A stretch of DNA of 64,000 bases, from assembly GCA_049116335.1 (NCBI GenBank), contig JAGDYZ010000003.1:310001-374000 (forward strand). The letters are read 5' to 3'. Position 1 is the stretch's first letter. Every line of letters begins with the position of its first letter. The stretch comes from CANMIH01 sp049116335 (GTDB lineage Bacteria; Pseudomonadota; Alphaproteobacteria; Rhodobacterales; Rhodobacteraceae). The notes below the pieces were generated by a model. It saw only the letters and a list, made by a program, of their open reading frames with translations. It was not told the DNA's origin and made no database searches. A program made the translations under genes and the position numbers. This document shows positions 15,582 to 24,393 of the stretch, in pieces.

Positions 15582-16166
15582 ATGGATCAGCTTTTGAACG
15601 ATATCCAGGCCTGCAAGATATGCGCCGATCGCTTTGCCGCGACCGAAACGGCCCATACCCCAAGGCCGGTGTTTCAGGTCTCTTCAACGGCGCGGATTCT
15701 GATTGCGGGTCAGGCGCCGGGGATGAAGGTTCATCTGTCGGGCCGCCCTTTCACAGATCCATCAGGGGATCGGCTGCGCGACTGGTTGGGGATTGGCGCG
15801 GATCTGTTTTACGATGCCTCGCGCGTAGCCATTGTGCCGATGGGATTTTGTTTTCCCGGGTATCGCAAAGGCTCGGATCTGCCCCCACCCGCGATCTGTG
15901 CCAAAACATGGCGACAGGATCTATTGGATCACATGCCAGACATTGGTCTGACCCTGTTGATTGGAGGCTATGCCCAGAAGTGGCATCTTGAGAAGCCGGG
16001 CTCGGTGAACGACACCGTAGCTCAGTGGCGCGACCATCTACCCGAAGCGCTGCCCTTGCCGCATCCGTCTTGGCGCAATACAGCATGGTTGAAACGCAAT
16101 CCCTGGTTCGAGGCCGAGCTTTTGCCGGTCCTGCGTGCCCGGGTTCAGGAGCTGTTGCATGACTGA
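15582..16166 (+). CDS. Uracil-DNA glycosylase family protein
   Basis: The 194-residue protein has the UDG-superfamily layout. GQAPGMKVHLSGRPFTDPSG resembles motif 1 of family 4/5-like enzymes, and PHPSWRN near residue 166 is the motif 2 loop that would insert into DNA. Cysteines near the start (ACKICADRF) may relate to the iron-sulfur ligands of family 4, but the full four-Cys set is not evident. It probably acts in base excision repair. Catalytic competence is uncertain because motif 1 differs from classic GEAPG-D. Confidence 0.8.
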   Translation: MDQLLNDIQACKICADRFAATETAHTPRPVFQVSSTARILIAGQAPGMKVHLSGRPFTDPSGDRLRDWLGIGADLFYDASRVAIVPMGFCFPGYRKGSDLPPPAICAKTWRQDLLDHMPDIGLTLLIGGYAQKWHLEKPGSVNDTVAQWRDHLPEALPLPHPSWRNTAWLKRNPWFEAELLPVLRARVQELLHD

Positions 16167-16947
16167 GACCCTACTGGACACCGCCTTTGCCGCCATGCAG
16201 GCCGCGCCTGACGACGACACCGCCCGCCTGCGGTTTTATGACCGTCTGGCCGGGTCCGAACTTTTTCTGATGCTGGCGGAAGAGCCGGTGGGGGAGAATA
16301 TCACGCCAGAGATCTTCGAAGTACAAGATGCTAAGTTTGTTCTTGTCTTTGATCTGGAAGAGCGGATGACCGGATTTGCCGGTCGCGCTGTCCCTTATGC
16401 GGCTTTGCCGGGGCGGGCCTTGGCGCAGATGTTGGCGGGACAGGGCATCGGTATGGCTTTGAATCCTGAGGTCGCGCCGTCTGAAATTTTGTTGCCGCCT
16501 GAGGCAATCACCTGGCTTGTCGGCACGTTGGACAATGCGCCTGAAGAACGTGAGGCCCGCCCTGAACGGCTGGCGGCGCCCCGCAATCTGCCCCAGGTGC
16601 TTTTGGAGGCTTTGGATAGCAAACTGGCCACCACCGCAGGGTTGGCACGCAGCGCCTATTTGGCTGAGGTCACCTATGAGGGCGGTGGAGTGGGTCATGT
16701 GCTTGGATTCGTGGGGGCCATGGAAGGCGCGGAACGCGCGCTTGCGGGGGCCATCAATGAGGCGCTGATTTTCTCTGGGCTTGAGGCCGGTGCGCTGGAT
16801 GTGACCTTTGTCAAAGACAGCGACCCGTTGGCCGCCGAGCTAGCGCGTGTGGCGCTGCGCTTTGATCTGCCGGAGCCGGAGAAACCGGCCGAGATCAAGC
16901 AGGTGACGCCGGGGTCCGACCCCGATAAACCACCGCTTTTGCACTAA
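16159..16947 (+). CDS. SseB-like N-terminal domain protein
   Basis: The 262-residue protein starts MTETLLDTAFAAMQ at 16159, overlapping the preceding stop by 8 bp. The first 120 residues follow the SseB pattern (FVLVFDLEERMTGF ... YAALPGRALAQMLAGQGIGMALNP). The second half resembles the SseB C-terminal domain (ALDSKLATTAGLARSAYLAEV). The role in proteobacteria is poorly known. Its last codons overlap the convergent P1 peptidase gene by 4 bp. Confidence 0.8.
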   Translation: MTETLLDTAFAAMQAAPDDDTARLRFYDRLAGSELFLMLAEEPVGENITPEIFEVQDAKFVLVFDLEERMTGFAGRAVPYAALPGRALAQMLAGQGIGMALNPEVAPSEILLPPEAITWLVGTLDNAPEEREARPERLAAPRNLPQVLLEALDSKLATTAGLARSAYLAEVTYEGGGVGHVLGFVGAMEGAERALAGAINEALIFSGLEAGALDVTFVKDSDPLAAELARVALRFDLPEPEKPAEIKQVTPGSDPDKPPLLH

Positions 16948-17945
16948 AGCCCTAGCTCGTCACGCAATGTTGGCAGGGTGTCCCCCGGTGTAGAGGTCGC
17001 CTCCCATACGGCGCGGGCAATGGCCCGGGTAAGACAGATGCTTGCGGCGTGACCCAAAGCCGAAAGCTGGATTGCGGGATCAGCCAGAGGCTTTTCCCCC
17101 GTGGTGGCTGCAAAGACCAGATCGCCATCCATCGGGGTGTGAGACGGGACAATCGCCCGCGCCATGCCATCATGCGCGGCCACAGCCATGCGGTTGCATT
17201 GCGCTTTGTCCAGCGCCGCGTCGGTGGCAACAATGGCGATGGTGGTATTGCCGAGACTGGCCATAGCATTGACCTTGCGGCTGGGCGGCAGGTCAAAACC
17301 GGGCGTGGGATCCGTGCCCAATCCTCCAAATTCGCCGTTCATTTCAAACTGCGAGGCCCAGAAATGCCGCCCCGAGGGGGTGGTTACGCTGCCCAATGGG
17401 TTCACCGCAACCAAAGCGCCGACCGTCACGCCCCCGTCGAGCACAAGACTGGCAGAGCCGAGGCCCCCCTTGTGCATGGCAGTTTGCGCGCCTGTCCCGG
17501 CGCCTACGGTGCCAAGATCAAAGTCCTCTTTGGCGTTCAACAGAGCCTCGCGCCCCAGCGCGGGGTACGGATTGGTGTCCCAGTCTTTGTCGCCGGCATT
17601 GAGCAGGTCAAACAGGATCGCAGCAGGCACCAGAGGAACGCGGGCGGAGAGAACTGGAAAGCCACGCCCCTGTGCGTGCAACGTGTCCATCACACCCTGG
17701 GCCGAGGCGAGACCAAAGGCACTACCGCCCGAAAGCACCAGAGCATCCACACCCGGTGCAGATTTATCCGGTGCAAGCAGATCAGTTTCGCGCGTGCCCG
17801 GCGCGCCACCCTGTACCGCAACTGAGGCGGTAAAGGGGGCGCCACCCACCAGAACCGTGGTGCCAGATTTCAAGGTAGTGTCCTGTGCATTGCCAACCCG
17901 CAGGCCGGAGATGTCGGTGATCAGATTGCGGGGGCCGGGGCGCAT
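16944..17945 (-). CDS. P1 family (S58/DmpA-like) peptidase
   Basis: The 333-residue protein has the family landmarks ITDISGLRVGNA at the start, LSGGSAFGLASAQGVM, VGAGTGAQTAMHKGGLG, and the self-cleavage/nucleophile region GNTTIAIVATDAAL near residue 233. Members are N-terminal-nucleophile aminopeptidases or beta-peptidyl aminopeptidases that cleave themselves into two chains. It follows the ABC/aldehyde dehydrogenase/SDR operon at 108 bp, so it could process peptides or amides taken up by that system; that link is inference. Confidence 0.87.
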   Translation of the reverse strand: MRPGPRNLITDISGLRVGNAQDTTLKSGTTVLVGGAPFTASVAVQGGAPGTRETDLLAPDKSAPGVDALVLSGGSAFGLASAQGVMDTLHAQGRGFPVLSARVPLVPAAILFDLLNAGDKDWDTNPYPALGREALLNAKEDFDLGTVGAGTGAQTAMHKGGLGSASLVLDGGVTVGALVAVNPLGSVTTPSGRHFWASQFEMNGEFGGLGTDPTPGFDLPPSRKVNAMASLGNTTIAIVATDAALDKAQCNRMAVAAHDGMARAIVPSHTPMDGDLVFAATTGEKPLADPAIQLSALGHAASICLTRAIARAVWEATSTPGDTLPTLRDELGL

Positions 17946-17974
17946 GGGCAGTCCTTGTCTGTATTTAAGAGGAG

Positions 17975-18051
17975 GCAGGGGGAGGGGCGCTGCCCCTCTT
18001 GGGGGCGGGGCCCCAATTCACCCCGGAGTATTTTATCAAAAGAAGAAGCAG
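17975..18051. repeat. Roseobacter-type G+C-rich intergenic repeat with hairpins
   Basis: The gap contains GAGGGGC-gct-GCCCCTC (17982-17998), then GGGGCCCC, then a CACCCCGGAGTATTTTATCAAAAGAAG tail split between 18017 and 18047. It resembles short extragenic repeats seen many times in roseobacter genomes. It sits after the SDR stop on the minus strand and probably also acts as a transcript end or processing site. No second copy was noticed in this window. Confidence 0.5.
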
Positions 18052-18052
18052 G

Positions 18053-18793
18053 TCAGATGCAACGACCGCCATCGACCTCCATGCAGACACCTGTGACCAT
18101 GCTGGCCTCGTCCGAGCAGAGATAGAGTGCGGCATTGGCCAAATCTTCGGGCGTCGAGAAACGGCCCAGCGGAATGGTTGAGAGAAATTTGGCACGAATT
18201 TCAGGGGTGTCTTCCCCCATGAAACTTTTGAGCAGCGGGGTTTCTCCGGCAACAGGATTGAGGGCGTTGACGCGGATGCCAAAGGGCGCCAACTCGACCG
18301 CCATGGCGCGAGTGGCGGTGATCATCCAGCCTTTGGAGGCGTTATACCAATTGAGGTTGGGGCGCGGAGAAACGCCTGCGGTAGAGGCGACGTTGAGAAT
18401 TGTCCCTGACGATTGTGCCTTGAAGGCGGGTACAAGGGCGCGGGCGGCGAGATAGACCGATTTGCAGTTCACCGCAAAAACCCGGTCAAACTCATCGTCT
18501 TCGATCTCTTCCATCGGGGCGGGAAGATGGGTGATGCCCGCGTTGTTGATCAGAATATCGGTGCCGCCATAGGCGGTGCCAGCGGCTTGAACCATCGCGG
18601 TGACACTGTCGCGATCGGCCACATCCACGGTGCAGGCAATTCCACCGATTTCTGTCGCAACCGCCTGTGCGGCCTCGGTGTTGATATCGGCCACCAGAAC
18701 CTGTGCACCTTCCTCGGCGAAGCGTCGGGCGATGCCTGCACCAAATCCAGATCCGGCACCAGTGACGATGGCGCGTTTGCCTTGCAATCTCAT
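18053..18793 (-). CDS. Short-chain dehydrogenase/reductase (SDR)
   Basis: The 246-residue protein has a classical SDR layout: TGAGSGFGAG cofactor motif at about residue 10, NNAG, a catalytic Ser in NVASTAG, and YNASK giving the Tyr-Lys pair. AGGAGATTTTAC precedes the ATG at 18793, which also overlaps the preceding gene by 4 bp. An Asp (VADINT) after the second strand suggests NAD rather than NADP. It is part of the ABC transporter/aldehyde dehydrogenase operon and probably oxidises an alcohol or ketone intermediate. The substrate is unknown. Confidence 0.9.
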   Translation of the reverse strand: MRLQGKRAIVTGAGSGFGAGIARRFAEEGAQVLVADINTEAAQAVATEIGGIACTVDVADRDSVTAMVQAAGTAYGGTDILINNAGITHLPAPMEEIEDDEFDRVFAVNCKSVYLAARALVPAFKAQSSGTILNVASTAGVSPRPNLNWYNASKGWMITATRAMAVELAPFGIRVNALNPVAGETPLLKSFMGEDTPEIRAKFLSTIPLGRFSTPEDLANAALYLCSDEASMVTGVCMEVDGGRCI

Positions 18794-19317
18794 GTAAAAT
18801 CTCCTGAACGAATTTGTAGACGTCGTGCGCGCCATATCGAGAGCAGCGCCAAAGTAAGCCCTAGGCCTGCCCCCAGATAGGCACCTTCGTGCATCAATGC
18901 GGCGCGGAGGAACCCCTGTGGATCAGAGCTCGGAAGCAGCGGCAAACGATGCGTAAGGTCGGGCATCCAAACCGCGAGGGCGAGACCGAGGAAGGCGCAG
19001 ATGAAGGCAGTTTCCGCAACATAGAACATCCCGCGTAAACAGGCGCGCAAATAGGGACGCGTGCCTTTGATCAACAGGGCAGGCAGCGCGAGGATCGGCC
19101 CCATAAGAGCCCCCATCCACCAGCTTGCCTGCCAGCCTATCAGTGCGGCGCCTGTGCGGTTGTGCAGGGGGTCGGCCACACGAAATTGGGCGAATTTGAA
19201 TTCATAGAAATAGACGGAGCCGACAGAATAGCTGATCTGATTGTGCACCATGCCAAACAGGCCCGCCGCGAACACAGCTAAGACAAGGACGGCAAGGCAG
19301 CTTAGTGGTTTAGCCAT
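18790..19317 (-). CDS. Small integral membrane protein, unknown
   Basis: The 175-residue protein has four predicted membrane segments (about 5-25, 60-85, 100-120 and 140-162). The first is signal-like, and the loop after it reads HNQISYSVGSVYFYEFKFAQFRV. It overlaps both neighbours by 4-8 bp within the transporter/dehydrogenase operon. I recognise no family; the loop HNQISY-YF is reminiscent of small signal-peptide-anchored envelope proteins. Confidence 0.75.
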   Translation of the reverse strand: MAKPLSCLAVLVLAVFAAGLFGMVHNQISYSVGSVYFYEFKFAQFRVADPLHNRTGAALIGWQASWWMGALMGPILALPALLIKGTRPYLRACLRGMFYVAETAFICAFLGLALAVWMPDLTHRLPLLPSSDPQGFLRAALMHEGAYLGAGLGLTLALLSIWRARRLQIRSGDFT

Positions 19318-20746
19318 GGTGGGCTGCGACCGTTTTCAATGTGGAGAACCCATAGAGGGCTTCGAACCCTTTTTCGCGGCCGTGGCCGGATTTGCCCACA
19401 CCGCCAAAGGGCAGCTCAACGCCGCCGCCAGCCCCATAATTGTTGATAAAGACCTGGCCCGATTTCAACCGCTTTGCCAGCCGCATTTGCCGCGCGCCAT
19501 CGCGGGTCCAGATGCTTGCGACAAGGCCAAACTCGGTTCCATTGGCAATGGCCACGGCCTCATCCTCGGTGTCAAACGGGATGATCACCTGCACCGGTCC
19601 AAAGATTTCTTCCTGCGCCAATGGGTGATCGGGCGACACGGGGCCAAACAGACAGGCGGGAACAAAGTGTCCGTGGCTGGCTGGAGGCTCAATCCGCGCC
19701 AGACAGGGCAGGTCGGCGGCACGTTGTAGATAAGTTTTGACACGCGCCTGTTGGGTGCCATTGATCAAAGGGCCAATGTCCGGGTCACTATCAGCCGGGC
19801 CAATGTGTTTGGCCTGATAGGCTTTGACCATCTCGTGGGTCACCTCTTCGAGCCGGGACCGATGGACAAGAATGCGCGAGGAGGCCGAGCAGGTCTGCCC
19901 GGCGTTTTGTAGCCCAGCGTTCACAAGAAAGGGCAGGGCCGCGCCAATATCGGCGTCTTCAAACACGATCTGCGGGGATTTCCCGCCAAGCTCAAGCGTC
20001 ACTGGCACAACATTGGCCCCTGCCGCGATCTGAACTGCGGCGCCGGTGGCGACAGAGCCTGTGAAGCTCAGGTGCTGAATGCCGGGGTGACCGGCCAGCG
20101 CTGCGCCAGCCTCTGAACCCAATCCAGGCACCACGTTTAAGGCCCCTGCTGGCAGGCCGGCCTCCTGTGCCAAATGGGCAAACATCAGAGCGGTCAGACA
20201 GGCATCTTCGGCGGGTTTCAGCACACAGGCATTGCCCATGGCGAGAGCAGCCCCAACCGAGCGGCCAATGATCTGCATTGGGTAATTCCACGGCACAATA
20301 TGCCCGGTCACCCCATGGGGTTCGCGCATCGTATAAACGGTGTAGCCCTCTAGATAGGGAATGGTCTGGCCGTGCAGCTTGTCCGCCGCCCCGCCATAAA
20401 ATTCGCAATAGCGTGCCAGCGCCACGGCATCGGTCCGCGCCTGTGTGACTGGTTTTCCCACATCCAGCGTTTCCAACTGGGTCAGCAGCTCGACATTCTC
20501 GGTTACCAGTTGACCGAGCCGGGTCAGGACGCGCCCACGTTCGGCGGCCGTAAACCGTCCCCATTCGCCGTCGAGGGCAACCTGCGCGGCGTGAACTGCC
20601 ATGTCGATATCTGCGGTTGAGCCTTTGGCGATCTCGGCGAGAGGTGTCGCAGTGGAGGGGTTTTCCAGCGTGAGTGTGTCTGCGGCCGCGAGCCATGCGC
20701 CGCCAATCAGCATTTTCGAAGGATCAAACGGCAGCGTTGGCAGCAT
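19310..20746 (-). CDS. NAD(P)-dependent aldehyde dehydrogenase
   Basis: The protein has about 478 residues. The catalytic Cys lies in NAGQTCSASSRILV and the general base Glu in LELGGKSPQ. The cofactor region reads VPWNYPMQIIGRSVG and FTGSVATG, and EEIFGPVQVI and FGLVASIW complete the fold. It groups with betaine- or aminobutyraldehyde-type dehydrogenases by overall pattern. The start at 20746 gives MLPTLPFDPSKMLIGG; METL at 20758 is the alternative. The gene overlaps the ABC ATPase by 23 bp. It would oxidise an aldehyde derived from the imported compound (inference). Confidence 0.9.
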   Translation of the reverse strand: MLPTLPFDPSKMLIGGAWLAAADTLTLENPSTATPLAEIAKGSTADIDMAVHAAQVALDGEWGRFTAAERGRVLTRLGQLVTENVELLTQLETLDVGKPVTQARTDAVALARYCEFYGGAADKLHGQTIPYLEGYTVYTMREPHGVTGHIVPWNYPMQIIGRSVGAALAMGNACVLKPAEDACLTALMFAHLAQEAGLPAGALNVVPGLGSEAGAALAGHPGIQHLSFTGSVATGAAVQIAAGANVVPVTLELGGKSPQIVFEDADIGAALPFLVNAGLQNAGQTCSASSRILVHRSRLEEVTHEMVKAYQAKHIGPADSDPDIGPLINGTQQARVKTYLQRAADLPCLARIEPPASHGHFVPACLFGPVSPDHPLAQEEIFGPVQVIIPFDTEDEAVAIANGTEFGLVASIWTRDGARQMRLAKRLKSGQVFINNYGAGGGVELPFGGVGKSGHGREKGFEALYGFSTLKTVAAHHG

Positions 20747-22328
20747 CAGGGTCTCCAATATCGGGTAGTGTAGGAGCGGCGCCTACCAATGTTTGCGTAT
20801 AAACATGCTGAGGATCATCCAGCACCTGTTTGGTTGGGCCGGTTTCGACGATCTCACCTTGTTGCATCACCAAAACGCGGTCGGTGATGGATCGTACCAC
20901 AGTCAGGTCATGGGTGATGAACAGATAAGACAGCCAATACTCTCGGCTGAGATCAGCCATCAGATCCAAAATTTGCGCCCGCACCCGCACATCGAGGGCA
21001 GAGACAGCTTCGTCAAAAATGATCAATTCGGGTCGTGTGATCAGCGCGCGGGCAATGGCGATGCGCTGGCGCTGACCACCGGAAAATTCATGGATGAATT
21101 TGGTTTGGTCACTGGGTGATAGCCCGACAGCAACTAGCGCCTGAGCAATGGCTTCCTGCCGGGCTGGGCCTTGCGGCGCGTCCGGCAAAAGATGAAATGG
21201 TTCGGAGACGAGCCGATCTACCCGGTGGCGAGGATTGAAACTGCCGTAGGGGTCTTGGAACACCACTTGGATCTTGCGCTTTGTGTCGGGTCCTGCGGTG
21301 GCAATGGGAGTGCCATCCAGTGTGATGTGACCTGACTGAATGGGGTCGAGACCAAGAATGGCACGGGTGAGTGTGGATTTTCCGCAGCCCGATTCACCGA
21401 CCAATCCCACGCGTTCCCCCTTTGCGATTTCAAAGCTCACCCCTTTGACGGCCTCAAATCGCGGGCGTTTGGCAAAGGGGTGCGGGCGTGGGAGCGGATA
21501 GCTGCGTTTGAGATTTTGAACCTGCAGCAACGGTGCCGCGGAGACGGGAGCTGGTAGGTCGGCCTGATGGCGGGACGCCTGAAACAGCGCTTGGGTGTAG
21601 GGGTGGCGCATTTCGGAGAAAAGCTCGTCCGTTGCCCCCTCTTCCACAATTTCCCCATGCTGCATCACCGCGATGCGGTCCGCCATCTGAGACACAACGG
21701 CCAGATCATGGGTGATCATCATCAACGCCATGTCGTCGGATTTGGCGAGACTGAGCAGCAGGCTCAGGATTTGCGCCTGAGTGGTGACATCAAGCGCCGT
21801 GGTGGGTTCATCGGCGATGAGCAGTCTTGGCCGCAGGGCAATGGCCATGGCGATCACCACCCGCTGCCTTTGGCCGCCTGAGAGCTCATGGGGAAAGCGT
21901 GACAGGGGGAATTGGTCCGGCGGCAGGCCCACGCGGGTCAAAACATCACGCGCCCGGGCACGCGCCTCTGCCTTGCTGCCAGCACCATGGATCAGGATGG
22001 TCTCCATCACCTGATCGCCGATACACTGTACCGGGTTCAGTGCGGTCATGGGTTCCTGAAACACCATGCCAATGTCGCGCCCACGGATTTCGCACATTTG
22101 GCCCTCGGACAGAGACAGCAGGTCTTTGTCCAAAAGATGGATCTGGCCCGACGCCTCTGCGCCTTGGGGCAGAAGGCCCATGGTGGCAAAGGCCGTCATG
22201 GATTTCCCGGAACCGGATTCCCCTGTCAGGGCAACAACTTCACCGGTGGCAATGTCCAGAGAGATGCCCTTGAGAATATGTTTCCCGTGGATCGTTAGGG
22301 TCAGGTCTTGGATCCGAAGCAGGCTCAT
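20724..22328 (-). CDS. Peptide-type ABC transporter, fused double ATPase (DppD-DppF fusion)
   Basis: The 534-residue protein carries two complete nucleotide-binding domains. Domain 1 has GESGSGKS at 36-43, LSGGQRQR and LIADEPTTALD. Domain 2 has GESGCGKS near 318, FSGGQRQR and IIFDEAVSALD, the latter with Ala-Val in place of Pro-Thr. The oligopeptide-binding extension follows each. It energises the two permeases encoded just upstream, to which it is coupled by a 4-bp overlap. Fused ATPases of this kind (YejF type) serve uptake of peptides or related solutes. Confidence 0.93.
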   Translation of the reverse strand: MSLLRIQDLTLTIHGKHILKGISLDIATGEVVALTGESGSGKSMTAFATMGLLPQGAEASGQIHLLDKDLLSLSEGQMCEIRGRDIGMVFQEPMTALNPVQCIGDQVMETILIHGAGSKAEARARARDVLTRVGLPPDQFPLSRFPHELSGGQRQRVVIAMAIALRPRLLIADEPTTALDVTTQAQILSLLLSLAKSDDMALMMITHDLAVVSQMADRIAVMQHGEIVEEGATDELFSEMRHPYTQALFQASRHQADLPAPVSAAPLLQVQNLKRSYPLPRPHPFAKRPRFEAVKGVSFEIAKGERVGLVGESGCGKSTLTRAILGLDPIQSGHITLDGTPIATAGPDTKRKIQVVFQDPYGSFNPRHRVDRLVSEPFHLLPDAPQGPARQEAIAQALVAVGLSPSDQTKFIHEFSGGQRQRIAIARALITRPELIIFDEAVSALDVRVRAQILDLMADLSREYWLSYLFITHDLTVVRSITDRVLVMQQGEIVETGPTKQVLDDPQHVYTQTLVGAAPTLPDIGDPDAANAAV

Positions 22329-23140
22329 GTGCGCATCACCCGCAGTTTCGGGTCCAGCCGGTCGCGTAGCCCATCGCCCAAGAGGTTCAGGCCCAGCACC
22401 ATGGACACAATGGCAAGGCCGGGAACAATCGCCACATGCGGGGCAAGGGCAACCATGGTCTGTGCATCTGCCAGCATACGACCCCAGCTTGGGGTCGGGG
22501 GCTGGGCCCCAAGCCCCACATAAGACAGCCCAGCTTCGGCCAGAATGCCAAGGGAAAACTGGATTGTGCCCTGTACAATCAGCAAATTGGCGATGTTGGG
22601 CAGAATATGCTCGGCGCTGATCCGGGTGGTGGATTTCCCGGCCACCCGCGCGGCAAGAATGAATTCACGCTGCCACAAGGATAACGCTGCGCCCCGGGTC
22701 AAGCGGGCGAACACCGGGATATTGAAAATACCGATGGCTATAATGGCGTTGACGGCGCCCGCGCCAAAGCTTGCGGTGATCAGAATTGCAATCACCAGCG
22801 AAGGGAAGGCAAAGATCAGATCGTTGCCCCGGCTGATGAACTCGTCAATCATACCACCACTGTGCGCCGCCGCCGCGAGCCCAAGGGGAACCCCAGCGCC
22901 CATGCCTATACCAACGGCAACAACCGCAACGGCGATTGAGGTGCGGGCACCCACCATAATCATGCTGAGCAGATCGCGGCCAAAATGATCCGTGCCAAGC
23001 AGATGGTGAAAGTCAGGCGATTTCAGCCGGTTCGGAATATCCATGGCCCCCACATCTGCTGGGGTCCAGACAAAGGAGAGCAGAGCGCCAAGCAAGAAGA
23101 TCGCGCTCAGGCAGGCACCAAGAAACAAAGATCGGTTCAT
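22325..23140 (-). CDS. ABC transporter permease (DppC-type)
   Basis: The 271-residue protein has an N-terminal membrane helix (FLGACLSAIFLLGALLSFVW) and the DppC pattern LLGTDHFGRDLLSMIMVGARTS. Five further helices follow, with the coupling EAA-like loop EFILAARVAGKSTTRISAEHILPN. It forms the inner-membrane channel with the neighbouring DppB-type permease; start and stop overlap the flanking genes by 4 bp. Confidence 0.92.
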   Translation of the reverse strand: MNRSLFLGACLSAIFLLGALLSFVWTPADVGAMDIPNRLKSPDFHHLLGTDHFGRDLLSMIMVGARTSIAVAVVAVGIGMGAGVPLGLAAAAHSGGMIDEFISRGNDLIFAFPSLVIAILITASFGAGAVNAIIAIGIFNIPVFARLTRGAALSLWQREFILAARVAGKSTTRISAEHILPNIANLLIVQGTIQFSLGILAEAGLSYVGLGAQPPTPSWGRMLADAQTMVALAPHVAIVPGLAIVSMVLGLNLLGDGLRDRLDPKLRVMRT

Positions 23141-24081
23141 GCGCGGCTCCTGAGACGAGGATCCACCAGCGCATAGGCAAGATCAGTGAGGAAATTCACC
23201 ACAATCACCGCAAAGACCAACAGCATCACGACGGATTCAACAACGATCAGATCGCGCTGGGTAATGCTTTGAAAAATAAGCCGTCCGAGCCCCGGAAGGT
23301 AGAAAACCTGTTCGATGATGATGGCTCCGGCGAGGAGGAATGAGAATTGCAAACCAAGGATTGTGAGCACGGGGATCAGGGCATTGCGCAATCCATGGCG
23401 CCAAAGCGTTTGGCCCCGGGTGAGCCCTTTGGCGCGGGCGGTGCGCATGAAGTCTTCGGAAAGAGTGTCGATCAGAGCGGAGCGCAGCACGCGGGTGAGG
23501 ATCGCTGCCTGAGGCAGGGCAAGTGCGATCGCAGGCAGTGTGAGAGATTTAATTGCAGCCAACGGGTTATCCCAACCGGCAAACCCGCCTGCGCTGACCC
23601 AGCGGAGCTTGATGGCAAAGAGCAGAACCAGCAGCATGGCAAACCAGAAATTTGGAATGGCGACACCCAACTGCGTTGCGGCCATCACACTGACATCACA
23701 GGCTTTTCCACGTTTGGACGCCGCCAGAAGCCCGGCGGGAAAGGCAATCAGGGCGGAGAGTGTCAGGGCCATCAGTGCCAGAGGCAGTGAGATCCACATA
23801 CGGTCTGCGATCATCTGGGCCACAGGGGCGCGGTAGGTGTAGGAGGTACCGAAATCACCGGTCATCATACCGGTGACCCAGCTGATATATCGCTGTAATT
23901 TCGGTTGATCCAATCCCAGTTCGGTCCGCAGAGCGGCAATGGTGTCGGGTTGGGCGTTGATCCCCAACATATAGCTCGCCGGATCGCCCGGGGCGACTTC
24001 GACAACAAGGAAAATCACCATCGACGCGACGACGAGGCTTAGAAAAAGTGAAATCAATCTGCGGGTTAGATAGACCAACAT
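23137..24081 (-). CDS. ABC transporter permease (DppB-type)
   Basis: The 314-residue protein has six membrane segments and the DppB hallmarks: LTRRLISLFLSLVVASMVIFLV at the start, PGDPASYMLG, and the coupling loop EDFMRTARAKGLTRGQTLWRHGLRNAL. It is the first gene of the leftward operon of six, and its promoter must lie in the 24,082-24,393 gap. No substrate-binding protein gene accompanies it; the nearest one reads at 30,943-32,415. Confidence 0.92.
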   Translation of the reverse strand: MLVYLTRRLISLFLSLVVASMVIFLVVEVAPGDPASYMLGINAQPDTIAALRTELGLDQPKLQRYISWVTGMMTGDFGTSYTYRAPVAQMIADRMWISLPLALMALTLSALIAFPAGLLAASKRGKACDVSVMAATQLGVAIPNFWFAMLLVLLFAIKLRWVSAGGFAGWDNPLAAIKSLTLPAIALALPQAAILTRVLRSALIDTLSEDFMRTARAKGLTRGQTLWRHGLRNALIPVLTILGLQFSFLLAGAIIIEQVFYLPGLGRLIFQSITQRDLIVVESVVMLLVFAVIVVNFLTDLAYALVDPRLRSRA

Positions 24082-24393
24082 GCCCGTAGGTTAGGCGCGG
24101 GATTTGCCCCGGTCCAGTGGGGATTGCCGCAGAGACGCGCCATTTGCGATGCCGGCACCGTGCACAACCGGCCAAAGTGTACCATTTGTACGCATTGTAC
24201 GGGCCTCAGCGCATTTTGTACCACATTGGTGACGTTGCGTCGGACTGAGCTTTGAGGTCGGGATAGCAGCCCCTTTCCCCACCTTTGACGGGGCAGGCAA
24301 AATGCGGGGTGTGACATTGCGCCTTTGATGATGGGGATTTGGGGCTGGCGCTTGGCAAAGCGGCGTCGCAAGGTGCGCGCAAAGGAGCCCAGC
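24082..24393. other. Divergent intergenic region with four GTAC sites
   Basis: This 312-bp gap separates the ABC transporter operon (left) and the EamA gene (right). I see no gene in it. GTAC occurs at 24179, 24188, 24197 and 24218, each preceded or followed by A/T-rich bases (spacing 9, 9 and 21 bp), resembling an iterated operator. AAAGGAGCCC at the right end is the EamA ribosome binding site. Confidence 0.45.

Noticed and set aside
17049..17825. 258-residue rightward frame opposite the P1 peptidase
   Set aside because: Shadow frame; the leftward peptidase has clear family motifs.
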